DNA of 64,000 nucleotides from Lachnospira eligens. GTDB lineage: Bacteria > Bacillota > Clostridia > Lachnospirales > Lachnospiraceae. The position numbers were made by a program, and so were the translations under genes. The notes beneath the pieces were generated by a model. That model saw nothing but the letters and a program-made list of their open reading frames with translations, did no database searches and had not been told where the DNA came from. This document shows, piece by piece, positions 54,766 through 63,969 of the stretch (positions are counted from its first letter, which is position 1; each line of letters begins with the position of its first letter). The stretch covers positions 403,053 through 467,052 of the forward strand of contig NZ_WKRD01000002.1 in the NCBI RefSeq assembly GCF_009680455.1, given 5' to 3'.

Positions 54766-57285
54766 ATGGATGAACATATCTTTGATAAAGTTCAAGAAGT
54801 CGATATGCAGAAAACCATGGAAAACTATTATATAGATTATGCCATGAGTGTTATCGCTTCCAGAGCACTTCCGGATGTAAGAGATGGTCTTAAGCCGGTA
54901 CAGAGAAGAATTCTATATTCAATGATAGAACTTAACAACGGTCCTGATAAGCCACATAGAAAATGTGCCCGTATCGTTGGTGATACAATGGGTAAATATC
55001 ACCCACATGGTGATTCATCAATTTATGAGGCATTAGTAAAGCTGGCTCAGGATTTCAATACAAGATATCCACTTGTTGACGGACATGGTAACTTTGGTTC
55101 AGTCGATGGTGATGGAGCCGCAGCCATGCGATATACAGAGGCGAGACTCAGCAAGATATCTATGGAGATGACAAGAGATCTTAACAAAGATACTGTAGAT
55201 TTCATACCTAACTTTGATGAAACAGAAAAAGAACCTACAGTACTTCCATCAAGATATCCTAACCTGTTATGTAATGGTACATCAGGTATTGCCGTAGGTA
55301 TGGCTACTAATATTCCACCTCATAACTTAAGAGAAGTTATAGGTGCTGTTGTAAAGATGATTGACAATAAGGTGGAAGAAGACAGAGACACAACAATTGA
55401 GGAAATTCTTGATATAGTTAAAGGTCCTGATTTCCCTACAGGTGGAACAATCATCGGCAAGTTGGGAATTGAAGAGGCTTACCGTACAGGAAGAGCCAAG
55501 ATAAAGGTAAGAGCTGTAACTAATATTGAGCCAATGAATAATGGCAAGAACAGAATTGTAGTTACAGAACTTCCATACATGGTTAATAAAGCAAAGCTTA
55601 TCGAGAAAATAGCAGAGCTTGTAAGAGATAAGAAGATTGATGGAATCACAGATTTAAGAGATGAATCTGACAGAGAGGGTATGAGAATTGCCATTGAGTT
55701 AAGAAGAGATGTCAATCCTAACATAATACTTAACCAGTTATACAAACACACACAGTTACAGGATACATTTGGTGTAATAATGCTTGCATTAGTAGATAAC
55801 CAGCCAAAGGTGCTTAACCTGTATGACATGTTAAAGTATTACCTTCTTCATCAGGAAGAAGTTGTTACCAGAAGAACAAAGTTTGATCTTAATAAGGCAG
55901 AAGAAAGAGCCCACATTTTAGAGGGCTTAATGATTGCTTTAGATAATATCGACAGAGTTATATCAATAATCAGAGGTTCTGCAAATGTACAGATTGCCAA
56001 GGAAAGCTTAATTGCTGAATTTGCACTTTCAGAAGCACAGGCACAGGCTATCGTAGATATGCGTCTGAGAGCTCTGACCGGTCTGGAAAGAAGCAAGCTT
56101 GAAGCTGAGTTGAAGGAACTTCATGAAAAGATTAAAGAATACAAGGCAATTCTTGCAGATAAGAAGTTGCTTCTTGGAGTTATCAAGACTGAAATTTCAG
56201 AGATAGCAGACAAGTATGGTGATGACAGAAGAACTTCTATCGGATATGATGAATACGATATTTCAATGGAAGACCTTATTCCAGATGAACCATGTGTTAT
56301 TGCAAGAACTAACTTGGGTTATGTAAAGAGAATGACACCTGATAACTTTAAGAGCCAGCATCGTGGTGGTAAGGGAATAAAGGGAATGCAGACAATTGAT
56401 GATGATTATATCAAAGATTTATTCATGACAACATCACATCATGTACTTACATTTTTTACTAACACAGGACGAGCTTATAAGTTAAAGGCTTATGAAATTC
56501 CTGAAGCATCAAGAACTTCAAGAGGAACTGCAATAATTAATCTTTTACAGTTAGCACCGGGTGAGACAATCACAGCAGTAGTTCCTGTTAAAATTGATAC
56601 ACTTCAGGATACAGATTACCTGTTTATGGCAACTAAGAAGGGTATAGTTAAAAAGACACCTGTTAAAGATTTTGCCAATATAAGAAAGACAGGAATCCAG
56701 GCAATTAACTTAAGAGAAGATGATGAACTTATAGAAGTTAAACTTACAGATGATCAGGCAGAGATTCTTATGGTAACAATGCTTGGACAGTGTATAAGAT
56801 TTAAGGAAACAGATGTAAGACCTACGGGACGTTCAGCAATGGGTGTTATAGGTATGAGTCTTATGGATGAGGATGAAGTTGTTGGTGTTCAGGTAAGTAC
56901 CCAGGGAGATACTATGCTTATAGTTTCAGAGAATGGTATGGGTAAGCGAACAGACATTGACGAATATACAGTTCAGCATCGTGGTGGTAAAGGTGTCAAA
57001 TGTTACAAGATAACAGAAAAGACAGGTAATGTCGTAGGAGCTAAGGCTGTAGATGATTCAAGAGAAGTAATGCTTATTACAACAGAAGGAATTATAATCA
57101 GACTTCAGTGTTCAGATATATCTAATCTTGGAAGAATAACATCAGGTGTTAAACTTATTAACCTTGATGAAGGAATTAAAGTAGCAACAATTGCCAAAGT
57201 AAGGAAGCAGCCTGCTGATGAAGATGGTAAGGATGCAGAGGGCTTTGAAGAAGACACAGATAAAACAGTAGAATCTGAAGATTAA
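54766..57285 (+). CDS. gyrA: DNA gyrase subunit A
   Basis: 839 residues. It starts [20 protein letters not shown] (a conserved GyrA opening). The active-site Tyr is in [18 protein letters not shown]. The quinolone-resistance region is [20 protein letters not shown], with Ser/Asp at the usual positions replaced here by Thr-Met-Gly (T at the Ser83-equivalent position). The C-terminal β-pinwheel has GyrA-box QHRGGKGI ([11 protein letters not shown]). It ends with an acidic tail. It should make the active A2B2 gyrase with GyrB. It is followed by a strong terminator. Confidence 0.97.
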   Translation: MDEHIFDKVQEVDMQKTMENYYIDYAMSVIASRALPDVRDGLKPVQRRILYSMIELNNGPDKPHRKCARIVGDTMGKYHPHGDSSIYEALVKLAQDFNTRYPLVDGHGNFGSVDGDGAAAMRYTEARLSKISMEMTRDLNKDTVDFIPNFDETEKEPTVLPSRYPNLLCNGTSGIAVGMATNIPPHNLREVIGAVVKMIDNKVEEDRDTTIEEILDIVKGPDFPTGGTIIGKLGIEEAYRTGRAKIKVRAVTNIEPMNNGKNRIVVTELPYMVNKAKLIEKIAELVRDKKIDGITDLRDESDREGMRIAIELRRDVNPNIILNQLYKHTQLQDTFGVIMLALVDNQPKVLNLYDMLKYYLLHQEEVVTRRTKFDLNKAEERAHILEGLMIALDNIDRVISIIRGSANVQIAKESLIAEFALSEAQAQAIVDMRLRALTGLERSKLEAELKELHEKIKEYKAILADKKLLLGVIKTEISEIADKYGDDRRTSIGYDEYDISMEDLIPDEPCVIARTNLGYVKRMTPDNFKSQHRGGKGIKGMQTIDDDYIKDLFMTTSHHVLTFFTNTGRAYKLKAYEIPEASRTSRGTAIINLLQLAPGETITAVVPVKIDTLQDTDYLFMATKKGIVKKTPVKDFANIRKTGIQAINLREDDELIEVKLTDDQAEILMVTMLGQCIRFKETDVRPTGRSAMGVIGMSLMDEDEVVGVQVSTQGDTMLIVSENGMGKRTDIDEYTVQHRGGKGVKCYKITEKTGNVVGAKAVDDSREVMLITTEGIIIRLQCSDISNLGRITSGVKLINLDEGIKVATIAKVRKQPADEDGKDAEGFEEDTDKTVESED

Positions 57286-57289
57286 TCTT

Positions 57290-57330
57290 AAGGAAACTGC
57301 CACATTTATATATGTGACGGTTTCCTTTTT
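57290..57330 (+). terminator. Terminator after gyrA
   Basis: AAGGAAACTGCCACAT (57290-57305) pairs with ATGTGACGGTTTCCTT (57312-57327), ending in TTTTT. The esterase ATG is only 14 bp beyond it. Confidence 0.85.
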
Positions 57331-57343
57331 AGCAGGAGATAAC

Positions 57344-58126
57344 ATGGCTTTAATTAATATTAATTATGAATCAAAAACACTTGGTATGCCCGTTATGATT
57401 AATGCAATTATTCCTCAGGGAAGAGGCAGTTATAAGACTTTATATCTTCTTCATGGAATGGGAGGAGATTATACAACATGGATTACGAAATCCAGAGTGG
57501 CAGATTATGTAGATAATACTGATATAGCGGTCATAATGATTTCAGGTGATAACAAATGTTATGTTGATAATGTACATGGAAGAAAATATTTTACATTTTT
57601 AACAGAAGAACTTATAGAAACCTGTACTAACTGGTTTGGATTATCATGTGACAGAAAAGACCGTTACATAGCAGGAATGTCAATGGGTGGATATGGAGCA
57701 GTACATGCTGCACTTATTAAGCCTGATGTATATGGCAAGGTGTTCTCATATTCAGGACTGCTTGATATAGAGAAAAGATTTGACAACCCACAGGGAATAA
57801 ACACATATCAGATATTTGGAGACAGGGGAAAATTATCAGATAACCGATTTGATATAATGAACTGTTTAAAAGAGGATAATTTCAAGACAAATGTGGAAAA
57901 TTATCCGGAATTTTACATTAGATGTGGATTATATGATCAGATACTTACAATGAGCAGACAATGGAATAAATATGCATCAGATGCAGGACTTAAAGTGAAT
58001 TATTATGAAACTGCTGGTAATCATGATTTTATTTTCTGGGATAAATGCATACATGAGACAGTTAATATAATAAAAGAGCAGTCGTACAGGATGGAGGATA
58101 TATATGGCAACAGTAATGAATATTAA
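57344..58126 (+). CDS. Esterase/S-formylglutathione hydrolase-type α/β hydrolase (copy 1)
   Basis: 260 residues from MALININYESKTLGMPVMIN (ATG at 57344, GGAG 7 bases upstream). Esterase D/tributyrin-esterase family: LHGMGGDYTTWITKS (oxyanion), IAGMSMGGYGAVHAALIKPD (G-x-S-x-G nucleophile), RCGLYDQ (Asp) and TAGNHDFIFWDKCI (catalytic His). No signal peptide; probably a cytoplasmic acyl-esterase on short-chain esters or acetylated sugars. It overlaps the next gene by 23 bp. It begins 14 bp after the gyrA terminator with no clear promoter. Confidence 0.88.
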   Translation: MALININYESKTLGMPVMINAIIPQGRGSYKTLYLLHGMGGDYTTWITKSRVADYVDNTDIAVIMISGDNKCYVDNVHGRKYFTFLTEELIETCTNWFGLSCDRKDRYIAGMSMGGYGAVHAALIKPDVYGKVFSYSGLLDIEKRFDNPQGINTYQIFGDRGKLSDNRFDIMNCLKEDNFKTNVENYPEFYIRCGLYDQILTMSRQWNKYASDAGLKVNYYETAGNHDFIFWDKCIHETVNIIKEQSYRMEDIYGNSNEY

Positions 58127-58871
58127 TCATTTTTCTATATATCTTAAGCGTAATATGGAATGCACAGTTATTCTCCCATCAGATATGAAAAATGATGAGA
58201 AGCTTCCTGTATTATGGTTATATCATGGAAGCAGTGGTGATAATACTGTATGGCTGTATCATTCACCAATAACAGAATATGTTGATGAGGGCAGGTTTGC
58301 AGCAGTACTTCCAAATGTGCAGAATTCATGCTATGTTAATATGAATATTGGAGATAAGTATGAGTCATATGTTGGAAAAGAATTATTCAATATAATTATG
58401 AATATGTTTCCATGTCTTTCTGATAAAAGAGAGAATAATTACGTATCAGGATTTTCTAATGGTGGATACGGCTGTCTTCATATTGCACTCAGATATCCTG
58501 AAAAATATGGAACTGTAGGAGCATTTTCAGCAGGTGACAAAGCTGATTCAGAATTTCTTAATGATGGAAGTGAAAAGTCAATAAGAAGAATAGAGCTTTA
58601 TGGTGATGGAGACCTGCATAAAACAGAATACGGAATCACATATCAGGCAGACAGATTAATAGAGCAGAAAAGTGTAAAACCTGAAATATACCATGCCTGC
58701 GGAGAACTTGATCCATGGATAGACATGAATCATATATTGAGAGATTATTTCATGAGCCATATTGAATACAATTATGTATACGATGAAATTGAAAAAATCG
58801 GACATGAATGGAAATTCTGGCGTGAAGAATTAAAAAGGTTTTTAGTATTTACTGGATTAATTAATAATTAA
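58104..58871 (+). CDS. Esterase-family α/β hydrolase (copy 2)
   Basis: 255 residues, paralogue of the previous gene with the same layout: LYHGSSGDNTVWLYHSPITE, nucleophile GFSNGGYGCLHIALRYPE (G-x-S-x-G), Asp in ACGELDPWID, His in EKIGHEWKFWREEL. The pair shares about the same fold but is clearly diverged. The ATG lies inside the end of copy 1, with GGAGG 6 bases upstream, implying translational coupling. Substrates may differ (e.g. acetyl or feruloyl esters); this is not decidable here. Confidence 0.87.
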   Translation: MATVMNINHFSIYLKRNMECTVILPSDMKNDEKLPVLWLYHGSSGDNTVWLYHSPITEYVDEGRFAAVLPNVQNSCYVNMNIGDKYESYVGKELFNIIMNMFPCLSDKRENNYVSGFSNGGYGCLHIALRYPEKYGTVGAFSAGDKADSEFLNDGSEKSIRRIELYGDGDLHKTEYGITYQADRLIEQKSVKPEIYHACGELDPWIDMNHILRDYFMSHIEYNYVYDEIEKIGHEWKFWREELKRFLVFTGLINN

Positions 58872-58892
58872 AATACAAGAAGGGAATTGGGA

Positions 58893-59735
58893 ATGAGAGA
58901 GGTTAATGTATCAATAATAACAGACAACATTAAAGAAATGTGCATAGAGGCAAATCATTTTCTCACAGATGATATGAAGAATGTTTTTGAAAATGCAGTA
59001 AAAAACGAAGAGTCTGCACTTGGAAAGCAGGTTCTTGGGCAGCTTGAAGAAAACCTAAAAGTTGCGGGAGAGGACATGATACCTATATGTCAGGATACAG
59101 GAATGGCAGTAGTATTCATTAATGTTGGTCAGGATGTCCATCTTACAGGCGGAGATATCACAGATGCAATTAATGAGGGTGTAAGAAGAGGATATGTTGA
59201 TGGATATTTAAGAAAGTCGGTTGTAAAAGATCCTATCTACAGAGAGAATACCAAAGATAACACTCCGGCAGTAATACATTTTAACATAGTTCCAGGAGAC
59301 AAGGTCGACATAACAGTTGCACCTAAGGGATTCGGAAGCGAGAACATGAGCAGAGTATTCATGTTAAAGCCGGCAGATGGAATAGAAGGTGTAAAGGAAG
59401 CAATACTTACAGCAGTAAAGGATGCAGGTCCTAACGCCTGTCCTCCGATGGTAGTCGGTGTAGGAATCGGAGGAACATTTGAAAAATGTGCTTATCTTGC
59501 AAAGAAGGCATTAACAAGAGATTTGAATGAAGAATCACCAGTTGAATATGTCCGTGACTTAGAGAAAGAAATGCTTGAGAAAATCAATAAGTTAGGAATA
59601 GGCCCTGGTGGACTTGGAGGAACACAGACAGCACTTGCAATCAATATAGAGACATATCCTACACATATTGCAGGGCTTCCGGTAGCAGTAAACATTTGCT
59701 GTCATGTAAACAGACATTCACACAGGGTAATATAA
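58893..59735 (+). CDS. Fumarate hydratase class I, α subunit (or tartrate dehydratase α)
   Basis: 280 residues from MREVNVSIITDNIKEMCIEA; ATG at 58893 has AGGG 8 bases upstream (a TTG six bases earlier is unlikely). Iron-sulfur class I hydro-lyase: CQDTGMAVVFINVGQDVH, NACPPMVVGVGIGGTFEK, and the end VAVNICCHVNRHSHRV. These carry Cys ligands of a [4Fe-4S] cluster. The β subunit follows 15 bp later. Catalyses fumarate + water to malate (oxygen-sensitive) or, in sister families, L-tartrate dehydration. The context gives no tartrate genes, so fumarase is the likely role in the reductive branch of the TCA cycle. Confidence 0.85.
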   Translation: MREVNVSIITDNIKEMCIEANHFLTDDMKNVFENAVKNEESALGKQVLGQLEENLKVAGEDMIPICQDTGMAVVFINVGQDVHLTGGDITDAINEGVRRGYVDGYLRKSVVKDPIYRENTKDNTPAVIHFNIVPGDKVDITVAPKGFGSENMSRVFMLKPADGIEGVKEAILTAVKDAGPNACPPMVVGVGIGGTFEKCAYLAKKALTRDLNEESPVEYVRDLEKEMLEKINKLGIGPGGLGGTQTALAINIETYPTHIAGLPVAVNICCHVNRHSHRVI

Positions 59736-59750
59736 TCAGGGAGGCTAATC

Positions 59751-60302
59751 ATGGATAAATATATTAATGCACCAATAAGTGATGAGGATGCAAAGAGTCT
59801 TCACTCAGGAGATTATGTATACATAACAGGAACAATATATACAGCAAGAGATGCAGCACATAAGAGAATGGCAGAGGCTCTGTCAGCAGGACAGCCACTT
59901 CCAATAGACATGAAGAATAATATAATATATTACATGGGACCATCTCCGGCAAGAGAAGGAAGACCAATAGGTTCAGCAGGTCCGACAACAGCAAGCCGTA
60001 TGGATAAATATGCACCAGACCTTCTTGATTTAGGACTAAAGGGAATGATAGGAAAGGGAAAGCGTTCACAGGCAGTAATTGATGGAATCGTAAGAAATGG
60101 TGCAGTGTACTTTGCAGCAGTAGGAGGAGCAGGAGCAATTCTTAGTAAATGTATTAAGAAATCCACAGTAATAGCTTATGATGACTTAGGAACAGAGGCT
60201 ATAAGAGAACTTGAAGTGGAAAATCTTCCTGTAATTGTAGTAATTGACAGTGAGGGAAACAACCTGTATGAAACAGCTATAAAAGAATATTGCAGAGTAT
60301 AA
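59751..60302 (+). CDS. Fumarate hydratase class I, β subunit (or tartrate dehydratase β)
   Basis: 183 residues. Motifs: GDYVYITGTIYTARDAAHKR, NNIIYYMGPSPAREGRPIGS, and GPTTASRMDKYAPDLLDLGL, then GMIGKGKRSQ. This is the C-terminal half of class I fumarase in one-chain relatives; here it is a separate chain with AGGGAGG before the ATG. It is cotranscribed with the α subunit. Confidence 0.87.
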   Translation: MDKYINAPISDEDAKSLHSGDYVYITGTIYTARDAAHKRMAEALSAGQPLPIDMKNNIIYYMGPSPAREGRPIGSAGPTTASRMDKYAPDLLDLGLKGMIGKGKRSQAVIDGIVRNGAVYFAAVGGAGAILSKCIKKSTVIAYDDLGTEAIRELEVENLPVIVVIDSEGNNLYETAIKEYCRV

Positions 60303-60388
60303 ATATGGAATAAATGGTAAATACTCCTAATATTAATTTATATTAAGGGCTGTTATTACGGCCTTAAGATTAAATGGGAGGAAAAGTC

Positions 60389-62611
60389 ATGAAAAAGAAA
60401 ATGACACTCAGGATAATTGTAGGAATGCTTACAATTATCCTGATAGTGACAGGCATACTACCGTTTATGACAAATAAGACGCTCGCCGCAGAAAATGTAC
60501 TTTCAGATAATATAATACTTGTAACGGAGAATGAAGTATCAGATACAGCAAAAGACGGTTATAGTAAAGTCACATTTAAAATAGGCGACCAGACCAAAGA
60601 TGTATATATAAAAAATGGCAATACTGTAAAGCTGAAATCCAGCAATAAGAACTATGGTGTAATTGCAGGTGGAATTGAAAATGGAGAAGCAATTACAGAA
60701 AATACCGTAATATATGCCAAATCGTATTCTTATCAGGGAACATTATATCTTGAAAAATCTATACAAAGTGAAACACCAGACGAAAATGGTTACTATACAC
60801 TTCAGTTTTCTGCAAAATCGCAGAATCTTCCATCAATAAAAAGTGAAAATCAGAATGTGATACTTGTATTAGACAGGTCATTCAGTATGGCATGCTCAGT
60901 TGACGAAGATGTTGACTCAGACGCAATGGCACCGACTTATGAAAAGACAAGATGGAGTGTTACAATAAATGCAGTTGAAAAATTCTTAGATGAATTTCTG
61001 TCAGAAGGCACATCTAATAAAGTATCGGTTATTTCATATTGTGGTTCAGCAAGAACAGAGATAACCAGAACATCAAGCAAAAATGATATTATGAGTAAAC
61101 TAAATTTAATATACGATGAAGAAATGTATAATAATGATTATAAAAGTTATTATAAGAGAAATGATGTTACAAAGATAGGCAGGGGACTTGGTTCAGCAAC
61201 TAATATCCAGCAGGGATTAAAGCAGGTATCAGAAATTGCTGGTGATACAACAGGTGCATCAGTAATACTTTTTACTGATGGTGGAGCTAACAGATACGAT
61301 AATGGGGAAATAGGTGGATATTATTATATAAAAAATAATAATGAAATTAATAGATATAATAAACCACGGGATGAAGTAAACGGTTCATATTATGCAGGAA
61401 AGGCCGGTGAAGAGTTAAAAGCTGCCGGTGCTGATATATACACGATAGTTCTTATGAGTAAGGAATCAGATATAACTGATCTCGTAAAAGTATCATTAGG
61501 AAATAAATCATTAAACTATGAAAAATCATGGGAAAAAACTTATTTTACATTTTCAGATGGAGGATATGCTAAAGAATTCTATACAGCAGCAAATGCAGAG
61601 CAGTTAAATAACAGATTTAAACAGATAATGACAGAAATGACCAGTCTGCAATTTGAAACATCATCAGTAACAGACACACTGGATAAACATTTTGTGCTTG
61701 TTGCAGGTCAGGAAAATGTTACAGATAACAAAGATGGAACATTTACAGTGAAATACCCTGAAAAAATTTCTGCAACAGATCAGACAGTTACAGTTAAAAT
61801 AAAGGCAAAAGACGGAGATACAGGATATTCATATACTAACGATGGCTGTCAGTTTGATGGAACAATAGACGGACTTACCTATACGCAGCAGTTTGAAGAG
61901 ACTCCGGCAGCAGTAATATTGCCTAATGCCGTCGATGATGAATACACAGTTAATCAGAACGAAGTTCTTGACGCCAGTACAGTTCTTGTCAATGATAATA
62001 ATAAGATAGTCAATAATCCTAAGAGAAACCTTCAATTGAAGACAGAAATAAAAAAAGATGTGAATAATGGAAAAATTAAATTTAATGAAGATGGAACATT
62101 TCAGTATATTCCAGACAAGGGCTTTAGTGGAAAAGACACATTTGAATATAATGTAGTTCTTGTTATAGATGGTAAAGAATATATCAAATCAGCAAAAGTT
62201 ACTATTAATGTGATTCCTAAGCAGCCAGAGACACCATCAGAAACAGCAAGTGAGAAGGAGACACCAACACCAACGGAAACAGTGAGTGAAAAGGAGACAC
62301 CAACACCAACAGAGACAGTAAGTGAAAAGGAGACACCAACACCAACGGAAACAGTGAGTGAGAAAGAAATACCAAGTGAGTCAGGAACACCTACACAGAC
62401 AGAAACTCCGGCAGTTTCTCAGAATGATGAGATTACATCTCAAAACATCAGGACTCCGGAAGTAGCTGCTAATGAAGAGGAGGTTATAGCAAAGACCTCT
62501 GTAAAAACAGGAGACAGAAGCAATATGATGTATTTTATAATGCTTATGTTATCAGTTGGTACAGCCATGACAACAACAGTAGTTGTATACAAGAAGAAAA
62601 AAGAAGAATAA
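60389..62611 (+). CDS. VWA-domain surface protein with Pro/Thr repeat and sortase-like tail
   Basis: 740 residues from MKKKMTLRIIVGMLTIILIV (GGGAGG 8 bases upstream), a signal peptide ending near NKTLAAEN. A von Willebrand A domain begins at about residue 157: VILVLDRSFSMACS gives the MIDAS DxSxS at Asp162; VILFTDGGANR is the second strand/metal loop. Next is an Ig/cadherin-like β-domain (NAVDDEYTVNQNEVLDASTV and IKFNEDGTFQYIPDKGFSGK). Then a Pro/Thr/Glu-rich stalk with three 12-residue repeats ETPTPTETVSEK. The end is SVKTGDRSNM followed by a hydrophobic segment and KKKKEE, a sortase-like cell-wall sorting signal (VKTGD). It is probably an adhesin. It is possibly regulated by the upstream hairpin. 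Confidence 0.85.
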   Translation: MKKKMTLRIIVGMLTIILIVTGILPFMTNKTLAAENVLSDNIILVTENEVSDTAKDGYSKVTFKIGDQTKDVYIKNGNTVKLKSSNKNYGVIAGGIENGEAITENTVIYAKSYSYQGTLYLEKSIQSETPDENGYYTLQFSAKSQNLPSIKSENQNVILVLDRSFSMACSVDEDVDSDAMAPTYEKTRWSVTINAVEKFLDEFLSEGTSNKVSVISYCGSARTEITRTSSKNDIMSKLNLIYDEEMYNNDYKSYYKRNDVTKIGRGLGSATNIQQGLKQVSEIAGDTTGASVILFTDGGANRYDNGEIGGYYYIKNNNEINRYNKPRDEVNGSYYAGKAGEELKAAGADIYTIVLMSKESDITDLVKVSLGNKSLNYEKSWEKTYFTFSDGGYAKEFYTAANAEQLNNRFKQIMTEMTSLQFETSSVTDTLDKHFVLVAGQENVTDNKDGTFTVKYPEKISATDQTVTVKIKAKDGDTGYSYTNDGCQFDGTIDGLTYTQQFEETPAAVILPNAVDDEYTVNQNEVLDASTVLVNDNNKIVNNPKRNLQLKTEIKKDVNNGKIKFNEDGTFQYIPDKGFSGKDTFEYNVVLVIDGKEYIKSAKVTINVIPKQPETPSETASEKETPTPTETVSEKETPTPTETVSEKETPTPTETVSEKEIPSESGTPTQTETPAVSQNDEITSQNIRTPEVAANEEEVIAKTSVKTGDRSNMMYFIMLMLSVGTAMTTTVVVYKKKKEE
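62258..62365 (+). repeat. Three tandem 36-bp repeats in the surface-protein gene
   Basis: Units at 62258-62293, 62294-62329 and 62330-62365 encode ETPTPTETVSEK three times with few base changes. A degenerate copy lies at 62228-62257. In frame, so repeat number can change the stalk length. Confidence 0.85.
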
Positions 62612-62624
62612 TAATATTAAATAA

Positions 62625-62653
62625 AAAGCCCCTTGACAATATCAGGGGGCTTT
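62625..62653 (+). terminator. Terminator of the surface-protein gene, overlapping the tRNA-Ser promoter
   Basis: AAAGCCCC (62625-62632) pairs with GGGGCTTT (62646-62653). The loop holds the TTGACA of the next promoter. Confidence 0.8.
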
Positions 62654-62661
62654 GTTAGAAT
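62633..62661 (+). promoter_or_regulatory. Promoter of tRNA-Ser
   Basis: TTGACA (62633-62638), 17-bp spacer, TAGAAT (62656-62661). The -35 lies within the loop of the preceding terminator. Confidence 0.65.
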
Positions 62662-62736
62662 AATAAATGCGTTTGACGCAGAATTTCATATTATGAGTTA
62701 AACATATATGGTTTAGGGCTCGCATTCATGGAATCT

Positions 62737-62824
62737 GGAGTAGTACTCAAGAGGCTGAAGAGGCGCCCCTGCTAAGGGTGTAGGTCGGGCAACCGGCGCG
62801 AGGGTTCAAATCCCTCCTGCTCCG
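62737..62824 (+). tRNA. tRNA-Ser (anticodon GCT)
   Basis: 88-nt type II tRNA with long variable arm. Acceptor GGAGTAG pairs with CTGCTCC, anticodon loop CTGCTAA giving GCT. Variable arm around GTCGGGCAACCGGC; T arm AGGGTTCAAATCCCT. CCA is not encoded. It reads AGC/AGU serine codons. Confidence 0.95.
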
Positions 62825-62831
62825 TTGACAG

Positions 62832-62873
62832 AAAGAAAAAGACAGTCAGAATCTTCTGGCTGTCTTTTTCTTT
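62832..62873 (+). terminator. Terminator of tRNA-Ser
   Basis: AAAAAGACAGTCAGAA pairs with TTCTGGCTGTCTTTTT (one G-U), about 62836-62871, ending in T run. Also symmetric on the other strand. Confidence 0.75.
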
Positions 62874-62878
62874 TATAT

Positions 62879-62971
62879 GATATAATGAGCGTTAGAGAGG
62901 GGGAACATGCCTGCATACTCATCCCGAGCGGCGAATGACTATCATGAACAAAGTTCATGATATAATGAGCA
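62879..62971 (+). repeat. Repeated promoter/start cassette with a palindrome
   Basis: 62879-62910 duplicates the -10/RBS/first ATGC region of the exonuclease gene (GATATAATGAGCGTTAG then GGGGGAACATGC). A second, shorter copy GATATAATGAGCATTAGCG follows at 62959. Between them is a 9-bp perfect palindrome, ATCATGAAC-AAA-GTTCATGAT (62941-62961). The first copy could begin a 17-codon frame (62907-62960) but the role is unknown. The second copy has a TATAAT at 62961-62966 that may serve the acetyltransferase gene. Confidence 0.6.
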
Positions 62972-63026
62972 TTAGCGAAGACAAGTTATTCACAATATTT
63001 GTAAAGTTATAAAGGAAATGTGGAAT

Positions 63027-63623
63027 ATGACAGAGAGACAGAAAATGATTAGTGGACAATTATACAAGTCAGGAGTAAAGGAACTTGTTAATGACAGAAT
63101 GTTATGTAAAGAACAGTGCTATGACTTTAATGCATTAAGACCATTACAGACAGAACAACAGTCTGCTATGATTAAGAAAATATTCGGTAAGGTGGGAGCT
63201 AATTGTTTTATAACAGCTCCATTCTGGTGCGATTACGGATATAATATAGAAGCAGGTGACAATTTCTACGCAAATCACAATCTTGTAATACTTGACTGTG
63301 CCAAAGTAACATTTGGTAATAATGTGTTCATAGCACCAGATTGTGGTTTCTATACAGCAGGACACCCTGTTGACGCTGCAAGCCGTAATGAAGGATGGGA
63401 ATATGCTTATCCTATTAATGTAGGTAATGATGTATGGATAGGTGGTGGGGTAAAAGTAATGCCTGGAGTAACTATAGGTAATAATGTTGTAATAGGTGGC
63501 GGAAGCGTAGTTGTAAAAGATATACCAGACAACAGTATTGCAGTAGGTAATCCATGTAAGGTAATAAAAAAGATAGAATCAGGCAAAGCAAGGGAATATA
63601 ATATAGAAGAAAAGCATATATAA
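63027..63623 (+). CDS. maa: Maltose O-acetyltransferase-type hexapeptide transferase
   Basis: 198 residues from MTERQKMISGQLYKSGVKEL; an ATG three codons earlier is possible. Maltose/galactoside/nodulation acetyltransferase family: N-terminal domain to ~50, then left-handed β-helix with hexapeptide repeats (VGANCFITAPFWCDYGYNIE; ITFGNNVFIAPDCGFYT-type). The catalytic His is in FYTAGHPVDAASRN and the CoA-binding end is GNDVWIGGGVKVMPGVTIGN, followed by VIGGGSVVVKDIPDNSIAVG. It transfers acetyl from acetyl-CoA to sugars such as maltose or glucose. It stands alone between tRNA-Ser and the rRNA operon. Confidence 0.92.
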   Translation: MTERQKMISGQLYKSGVKELVNDRMLCKEQCYDFNALRPLQTEQQSAMIKKIFGKVGANCFITAPFWCDYGYNIEAGDNFYANHNLVILDCAKVTFGNNVFIAPDCGFYTAGHPVDAASRNEGWEYAYPINVGNDVWIGGGVKVMPGVTIGNNVVIGGGSVVVKDIPDNSIAVGNPCKVIKKIESGKAREYNIEEKHI

Positions 63624-63669
63624 CTTGTATATAAATGTAGTGGAAACCCCTATATATAGTGTGTTTAAA

Positions 63670-63736
63670 ATAAATTACAACTTTTTTAAAAAAAATTGAA
63701 AAAAGTTGTTGACAATGTGTACACCTGATGATATTA
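63670..63736 (+). promoter_or_regulatory. rRNA operon promoter with A/T-rich upstream element
   Basis: TTGACA (63708-63713), 17-bp spacer, TATTAT (63731-63736). Upstream (63672-63707) lie T and A runs of UP-element type, with an ACAACTTTTTT/AAAAAAGTTGT inverted repeat that may also end the preceding gene. Confidence 0.8.
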
Positions 63737-63969
63737 TATACAAGTCGCCGCGGTAAGCGGTAACAAATAAGACTTAAAACACCAGATAAATACTGGGTTT
63801 GAGTGATACAGATCTTTGATAACTGAATAGAAAGACAACCTTGAAATTCTTTGAGAATTTTAAAATGATTCATTAATGAATCTTGCGAGTATCGAAAGAT
63901 ACACGAACCTAAACAGTAAGTTTTGGTAAAACTATTTAAGCTAGTTAGTTTATAACTGACGAGGCAAAC
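63737..63969 (+). other. rRNA operon leader
   Basis: No reading frame. The leader contains GATCTTTGATAACTGAATAG (about 63810), the TTTGAxAACTGAATA-type motif commonly found just before 16S genes in Firmicutes, and several small stems that fit RNase III processing and anti-termination. No tRNA is seen. Confidence 0.6.

Noticed and set aside
59764..60138. Minus-strand frame opposite the fumarase β gene
   Set aside because: Leu-rich product typical of an antisense reading of AT-rich coding DNA; no start signals.
60345..60368. Hairpin TTAAGGGC...GGCCTTAA as a terminator before the surface-protein gene
   Set aside because: Short stem, no U tract, and it lies in the leader; at most a 5' structure.
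62228..62365. Tandem 36-bp repeats as a CRISPR array
   Set aside because: The units are contiguous with no spacers, are in frame and encode a Pro/Thr stalk.
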